IMG/VR virus record: IMGVR_UViG_3300048928_000592
Location: 1-38,210 of that record
Origin: a virus
Length of the DNA stretch: 38,210 nt
Direction: 5' to 3' (one strand)
Shown here in pieces: positions 29,907 through 37,709 of the stretch; position 1 is the stretch's first letter, and every line of letters starts with the position of its first letter. Position numbers and translations under genes: made by a program. Below the pieces are notes generated by a model that was given only the letters and a program-made list of their open reading frames with translations, was not told the origin of the DNA and ran no database searches.

Positions 29907-31615
29907 CCGTGCTGGCCGGCATCCGCCTGGGGGCCGATGACTTCATCGCGCCACCGAACACGGCATCGGTCAACCTCAACGCGTTCCCGATGCCGGCATA
30001 CCCGCCCGCCATTTCGGAGATCACGGTGTGGCGATCGGGCGCGGGGGCGCTGGCCACGCACTATCCGGTTGGCGCCAATGGTACGGCGCGTGACGGGTTC
30101 GCCCTGCAGAGCTACGTCGAGGATTTCTACGACCGCATCCACGTGACGCCGGCCTTGCTCGACCTCGGCAACCTGGTCACCACCCAGGTGCGCCAAGTCA
30201 GCGTCTGGAACGCATGGCGCAGCCGCAGCGTGCAGCTGCAGCAGCTCACCGCGCAGGGCGCGGACGGTATCGCCATCACCGGTCAGGATGCGCCGCCGCT
30301 GGCTTTCACGCCCCTGCAGGAGCGCGTCTGGACCGTGTCGGTCAGCACCAGCGGGCCGCCCAATATCGACGCGACGCTGTCGTGGATCTTCGCAGGCGAT
30401 CCGCCGGTGAGTATGTCGATCCGCGGGAGCCGCCTGATCGCCTGGCTCACCCCGCCCAACTGGACTGACAGCATCACCGAGACGCTGACCTGGTCGACCG
30501 ACGTGCAGCAGTCGTACAACGGCAACCAGGTGCGACAGATCGTGCGCGCTGCGCCGCAGCGGCAGTGGGAATTCGGCATCCTGGCCGTCGGCATCGAGCG
30601 GACCGTGCTGGAGGCCCAGCTGTTCGAGTGGAGCGGTCGCGTGTGGGCGCTGCCGGTATGGGCGGAGATCTCGCTGCTGACCAGCGCGCTGCCGGCAGGC
30701 ACGCTGTCGGTGCCAGTGGCCACCGCCGGCCTGGATTTCGTTGTGGGCGGACTGGCCATGCTCTGGACCGACGTCCGTCATTACGAGCTGGTCGAGATCC
30801 AGGACGTGGCGGTGAACGCCCTGCAACTGCAGCACGGCACGGTCCAGGCGTGGCCACGAGGCGCACGGATTTATCCGTGCCGCACGGCACGGCTCACCGA
30901 GACCGCCAGCCTGGCCAGGGCAACGGATACCTTGGTCAGCAGCCGCGTGCGCTTCGAAGCCGTCGAGCCGTGCGACTGGCCGGCGATCGCGCCCGCCACC
31001 ATCTACCTGGGCTTCCCGGTGCTGGAAGCGCGCGGCAACGAGCCCAGCGACCCTACTGCCACCTACGCCCGCCAGCTCGCCACACTGGACAGCGACGTGG
31101 GCTTTTCCTACGTCACCGATCCGACCAACAAGGCATGGCCGACGCAGACGTACAACTGGCTGCTCAACGGTCGCGCGGAGCGGAGCACGCATCGCAGCCT
31201 GCTGTACTACCTGCAGGGCCGCGCGGCAGCGATCTGGATTCCGACGTGGACCACCGACCTCACGCTCCTCGTGAACGTCATCGCCACCAGCGTGGTGATG
31301 ATCGTCGACTGGACGGGCGTCTCGCAGTTCCTGGCCGGCAAGCCCGGGCGCAGGCATATCCGCCTGGAGATGATCGACGGCCGTGTGTTCTATCGCCGGG
31401 TCTCCAACGCGATCGACCTGGGCGACGGGACAGAACAGCTCAGCATCGATAGCGCCTTCGGGGCCCCGATCGACCCGGCCAAGGTCCGACAGATCAGCTG
31501 GATGATGCTGGCTACCCTGGCCAGCGACAGCGTGGCGATCGAGCACATCACCGATTCCGAGGGTCTCGCCAGCTGTGGCGTGACGTTCTCAGGCGTGCCG
31601 GCGGAGGAGCCGTAA
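29903..31615 (+). CDS. Tail protein (distal tail/hub region)
   Basis: 570-aa protein from GTG 29903. Segments typical of large siphophage distal-tail proteins in B3/D3112-like phages are YVEDFYDRIHVTPALLDLG, RAAPQRQWEFGILAVG, FEWSGRVWALPVWAEISLL, and FVVGGLAMLWTDVRHYELVEI, with a second half KAWPTQTYNWLLNGRAERST and LYYLQGRAAAIWIPTW that resembles proteins found before BR0599-type genes. I infer a tail-tip or baseplate-hub component. No catalytic motif is visible. It overlaps the next ATG by one base, after a GGAGGAG. Confidence 0.75.
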   Translation: MTVLAGIRLGADDFIAPPNTASVNLNAFPMPAYPPAISEITVWRSGAGALATHYPVGANGTARDGFALQSYVEDFYDRIHVTPALLDLGNLVTTQVRQVSVWNAWRSRSVQLQQLTAQGADGIAITGQDAPPLAFTPLQERVWTVSVSTSGPPNIDATLSWIFAGDPPVSMSIRGSRLIAWLTPPNWTDSITETLTWSTDVQQSYNGNQVRQIVRAAPQRQWEFGILAVGIERTVLEAQLFEWSGRVWALPVWAEISLLTSALPAGTLSVPVATAGLDFVVGGLAMLWTDVRHYELVEIQDVAVNALQLQHGTVQAWPRGARIYPCRTARLTETASLARATDTLVSSRVRFEAVEPCDWPAIAPATIYLGFPVLEARGNEPSDPTATYARQLATLDSDVGFSYVTDPTNKAWPTQTYNWLLNGRAERSTHRSLLYYLQGRAAAIWIPTWTTDLTLLVNVIATSVVMIVDWTGVSQFLAGKPGRRHIRLEMIDGRVFYRRVSNAIDLGDGTEQLSIDSAFGAPIDPAKVRQISWMMLATLASDSVAIEHITDSEGLASCGVTFSGVPAEEP

Positions 31616-32406
31616 TGGGTTGGTTTGGACGAAAGAGCGAGCTGTACGACTGGCAGCGCGGCCCGCAGCACTGGCGCTACACGACCGACGATCGCCCGCA
31701 GGTCTACCTGCAGCAGACGTATGCGCCCGTCGCCGGCATGAAGCGCGGCTCGATCAGCGAGAGCAACGAGCCAAACAAGAACACGCTGGACGTGACCGTG
31801 CCAGTCGACTTGGCGTTCCTGGATCTGTTCCGCGGCCGCACGCCGACGGAGCGTCTGCTGCTGACCGTGTACGAGCGCAAGCGCGACAACAGCGTGGTGC
31901 GCCGCTGGATCGGCGAGATCGGCAACGTGACCTGGTCGGACAGCAAGGTGGTGCTGCGGCACTTCCCGCCGAGCGCGAGCCAAACGACCAACGGGCTGAA
32001 GGAGTGCTGGCAGAAGAACTGCCCGCACATGGTCTACAGCGCCGGCATGGGCCTGTGCAACGCCGCGCAGGAAACGATGCGCGTCAACGCGACCGTCAGC
32101 AGCGTGTCCGGCAGCGTGGTGCAGTCGTCGGCCTGGGCGACCAAGCCGGACGGCTGGTTTGACGGTGGATGGGTTCAGTGGGGCGAAGGCACGGCGATTG
32201 AACGTCGCTTCGTCACCCAGCACACGGGCGACACGCTGACGCTGATGACGCCGGCCCTGTTACCAGTGGGCACGGTGCTGGCCACCCTCCCGGGCTGCGA
32301 CGGCACGATCGATACCTGCATCAACAAGTTCGGCAATTGGCTCAACTACGGCGGCTTCCCCTGGTGGCCCACCAAGAACCCGATGGGCAACGAGGCGATT
32401 TACTGA
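31615..32406 (+). CDS. BR0599/DUF2163-type tail protein
   Basis: 263-aa protein of the phage BR0599 family. The C-terminal signature is seen: GCDGTIDTCINKFGNWLNYG, then GFPWWPTKNP, with paired cysteines (also ECWQKNCPHMVY and GLCNAAQ) that probably bind a metal. In related phages this protein precedes the tail assembly and tip genes and belongs to the baseplate/tip complex. ATG has GGAGGAG upstream. Confidence 0.85.
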   Translation: MGWFGRKSELYDWQRGPQHWRYTTDDRPQVYLQQTYAPVAGMKRGSISESNEPNKNTLDVTVPVDLAFLDLFRGRTPTERLLLTVYERKRDNSVVRRWIGEIGNVTWSDSKVVLRHFPPSASQTTNGLKECWQKNCPHMVYSAGMGLCNAAQETMRVNATVSSVSGSVVQSSAWATKPDGWFDGGWVQWGEGTAIERRFVTQHTGDTLTLMTPALLPVGTVLATLPGCDGTIDTCINKFGNWLNYGGFPWWPTKNPMGNEAIY

Positions 32407-32636
32407 TGTGGTGGATAGCTGCCGTCCTCGTGGGTGCGCTGCTGGCGGTGTACGCCGGTTTCGCGCGCCCCAAGTCCGTGGCGCCACCCAGCCTGCAGGA
32501 CATCGACGTGCCGTCGATCGAGGACGGCAAAGAAATCTCCGATGGCGGCGGCACGTTCTGGATCACGGACATCGTGATTCCCTGGTATGGCGACCTCGAT
32601 ACGAAGCCGATCTACAACAAGGGCGGTGGCAAGTGA
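32406..32636 (+). CDS. Small tail-region protein with N-terminal membrane helix
   Basis: 76-aa protein. ATG 32406 overlaps the previous stop (TGATG). Residues 2-19 (WWIAAVLVGALLAVYAGF) are hydrophobic, followed by RPKSVAPPSLQDIDVPSIED and GKEISDGGGTFWITDIVIPW. The second part looks like the PSxxDxxxP segment of siphophage tip-assembly proteins. Role in assembling or anchoring the tip is inferred from position. Confidence 0.72.
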   Translation: MWWIAAVLVGALLAVYAGFARPKSVAPPSLQDIDVPSIEDGKEISDGGGTFWITDIVIPWYGDLDTKPIYNKGGGK

Positions 32637-32839
32637 GCGACCTGGTCGTGACCATGCGGCACGTGCGCGCCGCCAAGCTCTGCTCGCGCGGCGCACGCGC
32701 CTGGTGCGAGGCCAACGGCTTCAGCTGGTCGGTGCTGCTCGATGGCGGCCTGTCCGCGGAAGAGCTGGAACGGACCGGCGATCCGCTCGCACTGCGAGCC
32801 GTCGCCGCGGCTCGCGAGGAGGCCGCCGCGCATGGGTAA
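32633..32839 (+). CDS. 68-aa tail-region protein
   Basis: 68-aa protein from GTG 32633 (GTGA overlap). The sequence MRHVRAAKLCSRGARAWCEA, then NGFSWSVLLDGGLSAEELER, TGDPLALRAV, is a small conserved protein seen directly before the tail-tip gene in B3/D3112-like phages. It ends inside the next gene. Function unknown. Confidence 0.75.
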   Translation: MSDLVVTMRHVRAAKLCSRGARAWCEANGFSWSVLLDGGLSAEELERTGDPLALRAVAAAREEAAAHG

Positions 32840-35705
32840 GAGTTCGAAGTCCATCATCCAGGGCTACTGGTACAAGCTCGGCATGCATATCGGCCTGATG
32901 GCCGGTCCAGTCGACCAGGTGCGCAAGATCGTCGTCGGCGGCAAGCTGGCCTGGTCCGGCTCGATCACGGGCAACACCAGCTTCCGCATCAACAACCGCA
33001 ACCTGTTCGGTGGCGAGAAAAAGGAAGGCGGCCTGGACGTGGCCGTCGACGTCTGCATGGGCGGCGCCGACCAGGATCAGAACGCCTACCTGAAGTCTCA
33101 GCTCGGCGACCACGTGCCGGCCTTCCGCGGCCGCCTCGCCTTGGTGGTGATGGGCTGGATCGGGGCGATGAACTACTACGTGAAGCCCTGGAGCGTGCAG
33201 GTCTCCAAGTTCACGGCCGGATGGCGCACGCCCGTGTGGCGCGCCGACCTGTGCCAGATCGATCAGGGCATGAACCCGGCTCACTTCGCCTATCGCGTGG
33301 TCACCGATCCGGTTACTGGCCAGGGCCGCGACCCGAACGACGCGCTCGACCTCGATCGCCTGGCCGTCGCGGCGCAGCAGCTCAAAGACGAAGGGCTGGG
33401 CTTGTGCCTGCGCTGGACCAAAAGCGACGCCACCGGCAACTTCATCGGCACGCTGTGCGATCACGCCGGTGCGGTGTGGGCGGATGATCCGTCGACCGGC
33501 AAGCAGTACATGAAGCTGCTGCGCGGCGACTATGACCCGGCGATGCTGCCGATCCTGGACGAGAGCAACATCGTCGCGCTCACCAGCTACGAGCAACCGC
33601 TGCTGACGAAGGACACCGTCAACCAGGTCACCGTCACCTATCGCAACCCGGAAACCAACCAGGACGTCACGCTCACCGTGAAGAACGCCGCCAACGTCCA
33701 GGCTCAGGGCGGCGTGGTGGTCAACCAGTCGGTCGAATACAAGGGCGCCTGGAACGGCGATATCGCCGCGCGCCTGGCCATGCGCGATCTGCGTGCCGCC
33801 AGCGCATTGCCGGCGAAGATCAAGCTCAGCCTGCAATCGCCGACGATGGCCATCGTCAACGGCGTGCTCCAGGAGATCGAGATCCGCAAGGGCGAGGTCT
33901 ATGCCTTCTCCTGGGCCAAGCTCAACCTGGCCGGCATGCCCATCCGCGTGCTGGACATCGATCGCGGCACCGCCGCCGATGGCAAGCTGACGCTGACGTG
34001 CGCGCAGGACGTGTACGCGCTGCCGAGCCAGACCTACGTGGTCGACCAGCCGTCCCAGTGGGTCGAGCCGGATCTGGCGCCGAAGGCGGCGCCCGCGCAG
34101 ATGCTGTTCGAGGCGAGCTACCGCGACTTGGCGGCGAATCTCCGCGCCGCGGATCTGCAGCAGGTGCAGCCCGATGATGGCTATGTCGGCTCCCTCGGCG
34201 CCAAGCCGACCTCGGTGAGCTACGGCTATGCGCTCCACACCCGGACGGGCGCTGCGGATTTCACGGAGCGCACCAGCGGCTGGTTTGCGCCGACCGCGCT
34301 GCTAGCGACGGCCATGCCGGCGGAGCCTGGCCCGACCGTCGTCACCGTCACCAGCGGCCGCGATCTGGATAGCGCGCAGGTGGGCATGGAAGTGGCGATC
34401 GGCACGGAACTGTGCCGCCTCGATGCCATCAATGTCGCCGCCGGCACCATGACGCTCGCCCGCGGCTGCGTCGATACGCTGCCAGCTGCGCACGGCATTG
34501 GCGCACGCCTGTGGGTGTCGGATGGCTTCACCGTGTCCGACCCGACCGAATGGGTGGCCGGCGAAACGGTCGACGGCAAGCTGATCACACGCAGCGGCGA
34601 TGGCGACCTCGACCCGAGCCTGGCGCCGATCAGCAGCGTCACCATGAATCGCCGGCAGATCCGCCCGTACGCGCCTGGCAATGTCACGATGAATGGCGGC
34701 TCGCCGTGGGGCACGCCAGCCCTCATGGGGCATATCACGCTGGCCTGGTCGCATCGCGCCCGCGTACTGCAGGCGGACCAGCTGGTCGACCACACGCAGG
34801 GCAGCGTAGGCCCCGACGTCGGCACCACGTACACGATGCGGATCTACGACGCCGGCAACCTGCTGCTGCAGACGCTCAGCGGCATCACCGGCACGACGGC
34901 GTCCTATGTGCCCTCAGCGGAAGGCACGTACCGCGCGGAGCTGGAGGCGAGCCAGGGCGGCTACGTCAGCTGGCAGCGCTATAGCTTCTCGCTCACGATC
35001 ACGGCGCTGGACGTGGTGAACCCGCCGTGGGCGAACGTCTTCTCACTGCTCCATTTCAATGGCACGAACGGTTCGACCACGATCACCGACCAGGTGGCCA
35101 CGTCGACCTGGTCGGCCAGCGGCGGCGCGCAGCTGAGCAGCGCCTGGGCGCAGTTCGGTGCCACGTCGCTCAGTCTTGGCGGTAGCGGCTACGTGGCCTC
35201 CTCGCTGGCTGCGTCGGCCTGGAAGCCTTTCACGGATGGCGTGGCGGCCTGGACGATCGAGGGGTTCTTCCGGCCGACGACGTCGGGCAGCACCGTGTGC
35301 ATCTTCGACTGCGGCGGCATCGGCACCGACACGATCGGCATCGGCCTCGATGTCATGGCCAACGGCAAGCTCGACTTCGTGTGGGCTAAGGGCATGAGCG
35401 GCACCTATTGCGCGCGCATCACTGGCGGGTCGGTCTCGGTCAACGCGTCGCACTACTTCAAGGTGTCGTTCGATCCCACCCGCGGCGCTGGCACCAAGCT
35501 GCAGCTGTACATGGACAACGTGCTAATCGGCCAGACCGACCCGAACGCGCCGTCGTCCAGCAATCCGAGTTCGGCGATCAGCATCGGCCGCTACGTGGTG
35601 GGCAATAGCCTGTTCTTCACCGGCTACATCGACGAGCTGCGCTTCACCCAGGGCGTGGCGCTGCCGGGCAGCACGATCCCGTCGACGCCGTTCCCGGATA
35701 GCTAG
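32832..35705 (+). CDS. Tail-tip/host-specificity protein with C-terminal LamG-like domain
   Basis: 957-aa tip protein. The start MGKSSKSIIQGYWYKLGMHI, followed by GLMAGPVDQVRKIVVGGKLAW, is the conserved N-terminus of the central tail proteins in B3/D3112-like phages; residues about 100-440 have the hub pattern (AFRGRLALVVMGWIGAMNYY; INQGMNPAHFAYRVVTDP-like). Residues about 590-700 contain fibronectin-like strands. Residues about 735-950 form a LamG/concanavalin-type lectin domain (VFSLLHFNGTNGSTTI, WTIEGFFRPTTSGSTVCIFD, KLQLYMDNVLIGQ, FFTGYIDELRFTQGVAL), which may bind host-surface sugars. The upstream in-frame extension belongs to the previous gene. Confidence 0.88.
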   Translation: MGKSSKSIIQGYWYKLGMHIGLMAGPVDQVRKIVVGGKLAWSGSITGNTSFRINNRNLFGGEKKEGGLDVAVDVCMGGADQDQNAYLKSQLGDHVPAFRGRLALVVMGWIGAMNYYVKPWSVQVSKFTAGWRTPVWRADLCQIDQGMNPAHFAYRVVTDPVTGQGRDPNDALDLDRLAVAAQQLKDEGLGLCLRWTKSDATGNFIGTLCDHAGAVWADDPSTGKQYMKLLRGDYDPAMLPILDESNIVALTSYEQPLLTKDTVNQVTVTYRNPETNQDVTLTVKNAANVQAQGGVVVNQSVEYKGAWNGDIAARLAMRDLRAASALPAKIKLSLQSPTMAIVNGVLQEIEIRKGEVYAFSWAKLNLAGMPIRVLDIDRGTAADGKLTLTCAQDVYALPSQTYVVDQPSQWVEPDLAPKAAPAQMLFEASYRDLAANLRAADLQQVQPDDGYVGSLGAKPTSVSYGYALHTRTGAADFTERTSGWFAPTALLATAMPAEPGPTVVTVTSGRDLDSAQVGMEVAIGTELCRLDAINVAAGTMTLARGCVDTLPAAHGIGARLWVSDGFTVSDPTEWVAGETVDGKLITRSGDGDLDPSLAPISSVTMNRRQIRPYAPGNVTMNGGSPWGTPALMGHITLAWSHRARVLQADQLVDHTQGSVGPDVGTTYTMRIYDAGNLLLQTLSGITGTTASYVPSAEGTYRAELEASQGGYVSWQRYSFSLTITALDVVNPPWANVFSLLHFNGTNGSTTITDQVATSTWSASGGAQLSSAWAQFGATSLSLGGSGYVASSLAASAWKPFTDGVAAWTIEGFFRPTTSGSTVCIFDCGGIGTDTIGIGLDVMANGKLDFVWAKGMSGTYCARITGGSVSVNASHYFKVSFDPTRGAGTKLQLYMDNVLIGQTDPNAPSSSNPSSAISIGRYVVGNSLFFTGYIDELRFTQGVALPGSTIPSTPFPDS

Positions 35706-35725
35706 TTAGATCAGAAATCAGGGCA

Positions 35726-35838
35726 CCGGGCTGTTGGAGCAGCCCGGCCCTCTCCACGGAACAGGACGTGGATCGGCGAGACCCCTAGCGACGCGTCGCG
35801 GGGTGAAGCCTAAACACCTTCGTTCTCAGATGTGGAGA
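35726..35838 (+). promoter_or_regulatory. Structured leader upstream of the adenine methylase gene
   Basis: Three hairpins in a row: 35726-35747 (CCGGGCTG/CAGCCCGG, loop TTGGAG), 35754-35771 (CCACG/CGTGG, 8-nt loop), 35781-35804 (ACCCC/GGGGT with inner GCGACG/CGTCGC, TA bulge). TCTCCAC at 35751-35757 is exactly complementary to GTGGAGA at 35832-35838, which contains the methylase ribosome-binding site; this pairing excludes hairpin 2. The first hairpin may also act as terminator of the tail operon although no T-run follows. Function is inference. Confidence 0.5.
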
Positions 35839-35846
35839 CAGCACCG

Positions 35847-36641
35847 ATGGCCATGCCCATCATTCCCTGGCTCGGTGGCAAGCGCCGCCTGGCCGACCGG
35901 ATCTTCAAGTTCTTTGACAACCAGCACACCTGCTACGTCGAACCCTTTGCCGGCGGCGCGGCGCTGTTCTTCATGAAGGCGCCCACCGATGTCGAGGTGC
36001 TCAACGACGTCAACGGCGAGCTGATCAACCTCTATCGCGTCGTGCAGAACCACCTGGAGGAGTTCGTCCGGCAGTTCAAATGGGCGCTGTCGAGCCGCAA
36101 GGTGTTCGAGTGGCAGAAGATGACCAGGCCGGAGACGCTGACCGATATCCAGCGCGCGGCGCGCTTCTACTACCTGCAGCAATCGGCGTTCGGCGGGAAG
36201 ATCGAGGGCCAGACCTATGGCACCGCGACCACGCAGCCGCCGGGCCTGAACCTTCTGCGCATCGAGGAGACACTATCCGCCGCGCACCTGCGCCTCGCCA
36301 GCGCTTACATCGAGCATCTGCCCTGGCAGGAATGCGTGGCGAAGTACGACCGGACGCACACGCTGTTCTTCATGGACCCGCCGTATTGGGAGACCGAGGG
36401 GTACGGCGTCGACTTCGGATGGGACCAGTACCAGGCGCTGGAGGCGACGCTGGCCAGCCTCAAGGGTAGGGCGATCCTGACGCTCAACGATCACCCGGCG
36501 ATCCGGGAACTGTTCGCCCGGTTCCACATCGAGCGGGCAGACCATACCTATACGGTCGGTGGTGGCGCGAGGGCCAAGGATGTGGGCGAGGTGCTGATCT
36601 TCAGTTGGGATGTTCAGGCTCAGCCAGCGGGGCTGTTTTAG
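35847..36641 (+). CDS. dam: DNA adenine methylase (D12/Dam class)
   Basis: 264-aa N6-adenine DNA methyltransferase. Start 35847 has GGAGA eight bases upstream; an in-frame GTG at 35832 would overlap that site. Family motifs: PWLGGKRRL at residues 7-15, SAM-binding EPFAGGA at 32-38, LNDVNGELINLY at 52-63 and catalytic DPPY at 177-180. It should methylate phage and possibly host DNA at adenines, protecting it from restriction. It holds the right-end place of mom in Mu. The target sequence cannot be read from the protein; Dam (GATC) type is possible but not certain. Followed by a strong terminator. Confidence 0.92.
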   Translation: MAMPIIPWLGGKRRLADRIFKFFDNQHTCYVEPFAGGAALFFMKAPTDVEVLNDVNGELINLYRVVQNHLEEFVRQFKWALSSRKVFEWQKMTRPETLTDIQRAARFYYLQQSAFGGKIEGQTYGTATTQPPGLNLLRIEETLSAAHLRLASAYIEHLPWQECVAKYDRTHTLFFMDPPYWETEGYGVDFGWDQYQALEATLASLKGRAILTLNDHPAIRELFARFHIERADHTYTVGGGARAKDVGEVLIFSWDVQAQPAGLF

Positions 36642-36647
36642 AAGGGC

Positions 36648-36675
36648 CGGCGGGGAACCTGTACCCGCCGGTTTT
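36648..36675 (+). terminator. Rho-independent terminator after the methylase
   Basis: CCGGCGGG (36648-36655) pairs with CCCGCCGG (36664-36671), 8-nt loop, followed directly by TTTT. It lies six bases after the methylase stop and would end the late transcript. Confidence 0.85.
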
Positions 36676-36679
36676 ACGC

Positions 36680-36766
36680 TTAGTGAGTCAGATAGAACCA
36701 GATCATGAAGGCCAGCCTCAGAATCTGATACAGGTCTACCTTTACAACGAACTTGGGTTTTGTCAT
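36680..36766 (-). CDS. Possible 28-aa membrane microprotein
   Basis: ATG at 36766, with a modest GGGAAAG seven bases upstream. The product starts MTKPKFVVKVDLYQILRLAF and ends with aromatic hydrophobic residues (MIWFYLTH), the pattern of a basic-start single transmembrane peptide. It is convergent to the late operon. Weak evidence. Confidence 0.25.
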   Translation of the reverse strand: MTKPKFVVKVDLYQILRLAFMIWFYLTH

Positions 36767-37073
36767 GGCGGCTTTCCCGTCACGATTGGAGCCCAAGGTG
36801 CGCACCTGGGCACCTGTGAAAGTGACCAGCTTATTTATCGTCGCGTTGCTACGACGTGCGGTCGCCGCTCTAGAAACGGCTCGCGCAGTTCGGAGTTTTC
36901 CCCCCTCCCTTGTCCTGGTTCGGCCCGCCCTTTTTAACCGTCTCGGCGATGACGTATTCAACGGACAGATGGTCTGCCCGTAACGCCCGTTTGGTAGTCC
37001 GGCGGCGACAGTTTGGCCGTGGATCAGGGGGGAGTAGTTCTAACCCCATTGAGCAGGCTGCTAACCCACCCTG

Positions 37074-37110
37074 CCCCTTAGCAAGGGGACTCACGCCGGC
37101 ACTGCCGGCG
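37074..37110. other. Pair of adjacent short hairpins
   Basis: CCCCTT-AGC-AAGGGG (37074-37088) and CGCCGGC-ACT-GCCGGCG (37094-37110) are two perfect stems with three-base loops, five bases apart. They may be a bidirectional terminator-like or protein-binding site between the phage and the following genes. Confidence 0.4.
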
Positions 37111-37203
37111 CTGGGGCCGAGGATAGCGGTGTCTGTCGAGGCCGGTAAAGCCGCGCCGCGGCGTTCCTCATTTCCTGAGACTGCCGGGGACTAGGCTGTC
37201 CGG

Positions 37204-37656
37204 ATGGACGAAGCCCGAGCCCTCCTCATAGCCACCTGCGGCGCCCTGGCCAGGCTGCAGATGCGCCTAATCGACAAGTCCTACGATCGTCGCAAGACCG
37301 GCCCGACTACGTACGCAGTGAATGAACCCCACTGGCGCGTCGAGGAGCTGGACCCGCCGTCGCCCTGGCTGGATGCCTGCATGCCCCGTATTGGCATCAC
37401 CAGCCTGATTCCAGCCATCGCCCTGGTGCAGGCCCATCTCCTTGGCATGGTCGAGGCGGAAGGGCCTATCGATGCTCGCCGGGCTTGTGTCGTGCTTCAC
37501 CACCTCAGCCTGCACGGCAGTACCTGGAGCACCCCCATCCAGCGCCTCGCCAGCCGCCTGGGCGTCGATCTGCCGGAGGAGCCCCGCGACCTCACCAACA
37601 TGGCCAGCCTGCAGCAGGCGCCTCTCCCTGGACGGCAGCGGCGAATGTCGGTCTGA
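37204..37656 (+). CDS. Protein of unknown function at the right end
   Basis: 150-aa protein, not recognised. Helical N-terminus (MDEARALLIATCGALARLQM), then RLIDKSYDRRKTGPTTYAVN and an aromatic/proline region (PHWRVEELDPPSPWLDACMP), a hydrophobic helix ITSLIPAIALVQAHLLGMVE and a basic tail. No ribosome-binding site precedes the ATG; a TAGGCT (37192-37197) six bases upstream could be a -10, which would make the transcript leaderless. It may be an accessory phage gene or the first host gene. Confidence 0.6.
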   Translation: MDEARALLIATCGALARLQMRLIDKSYDRRKTGPTTYAVNEPHWRVEELDPPSPWLDACMPRIGITSLIPAIALVQAHLLGMVEAEGPIDARRACVVLHHLSLHGSTWSTPIQRLASRLGVDLPEEPRDLTNMASLQQAPLPGRQRRMSV

Positions 37657-37709
37657 GTCCTGACCCGCCCTGGTACGCTGGACTCTCTACCAACAGGGAG
37701 GTAATCAGC

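Larger units (their letters stand above)
36642..37203. other. Right-end non-coding region, possible prophage border
   Basis: About 560 nt without a convincing gene. It holds the methylase terminator, a possible 28-codon minus-strand ORF, a 6-nt G-run on the minus strand, and two adjacent hairpins near 37074-37110. Short open frames on the minus strand (36870-37049 and 36680-36961) lack ribosome-binding sites. In a transposable phage the right end with its transposase-binding sites should lie in this region or further right, but I could not identify a TG/CA border because the left end is outside the window. Confidence 0.5.

Noticed and set aside
29876-31546. 556-codon open frame on the minus strand
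   Set aside because: It lies wholly over the coupled tail gene at 29903-31615, has an Arg/His/Gly-rich shadow composition and no ribosome-binding site; it results from high GC content.
32721-34238. 505-codon minus-strand open frame over the tail-tip gene
   Set aside because: Antisense shadow of a well-supported gene, no domain pattern.
35726-35804. Known SAM or SAH riboswitch before the methylase
   Set aside because: Hairpins are present, but the conserved core sequences of the SAM and SAH riboswitch classes I know are not.
36870-37049. Minus-strand open frame considered as a Com-like regulator
   Set aside because: No CxxC zinc-finger pattern in any of the minus frames and no ribosome-binding site; only its place next to the methylase suggested it.
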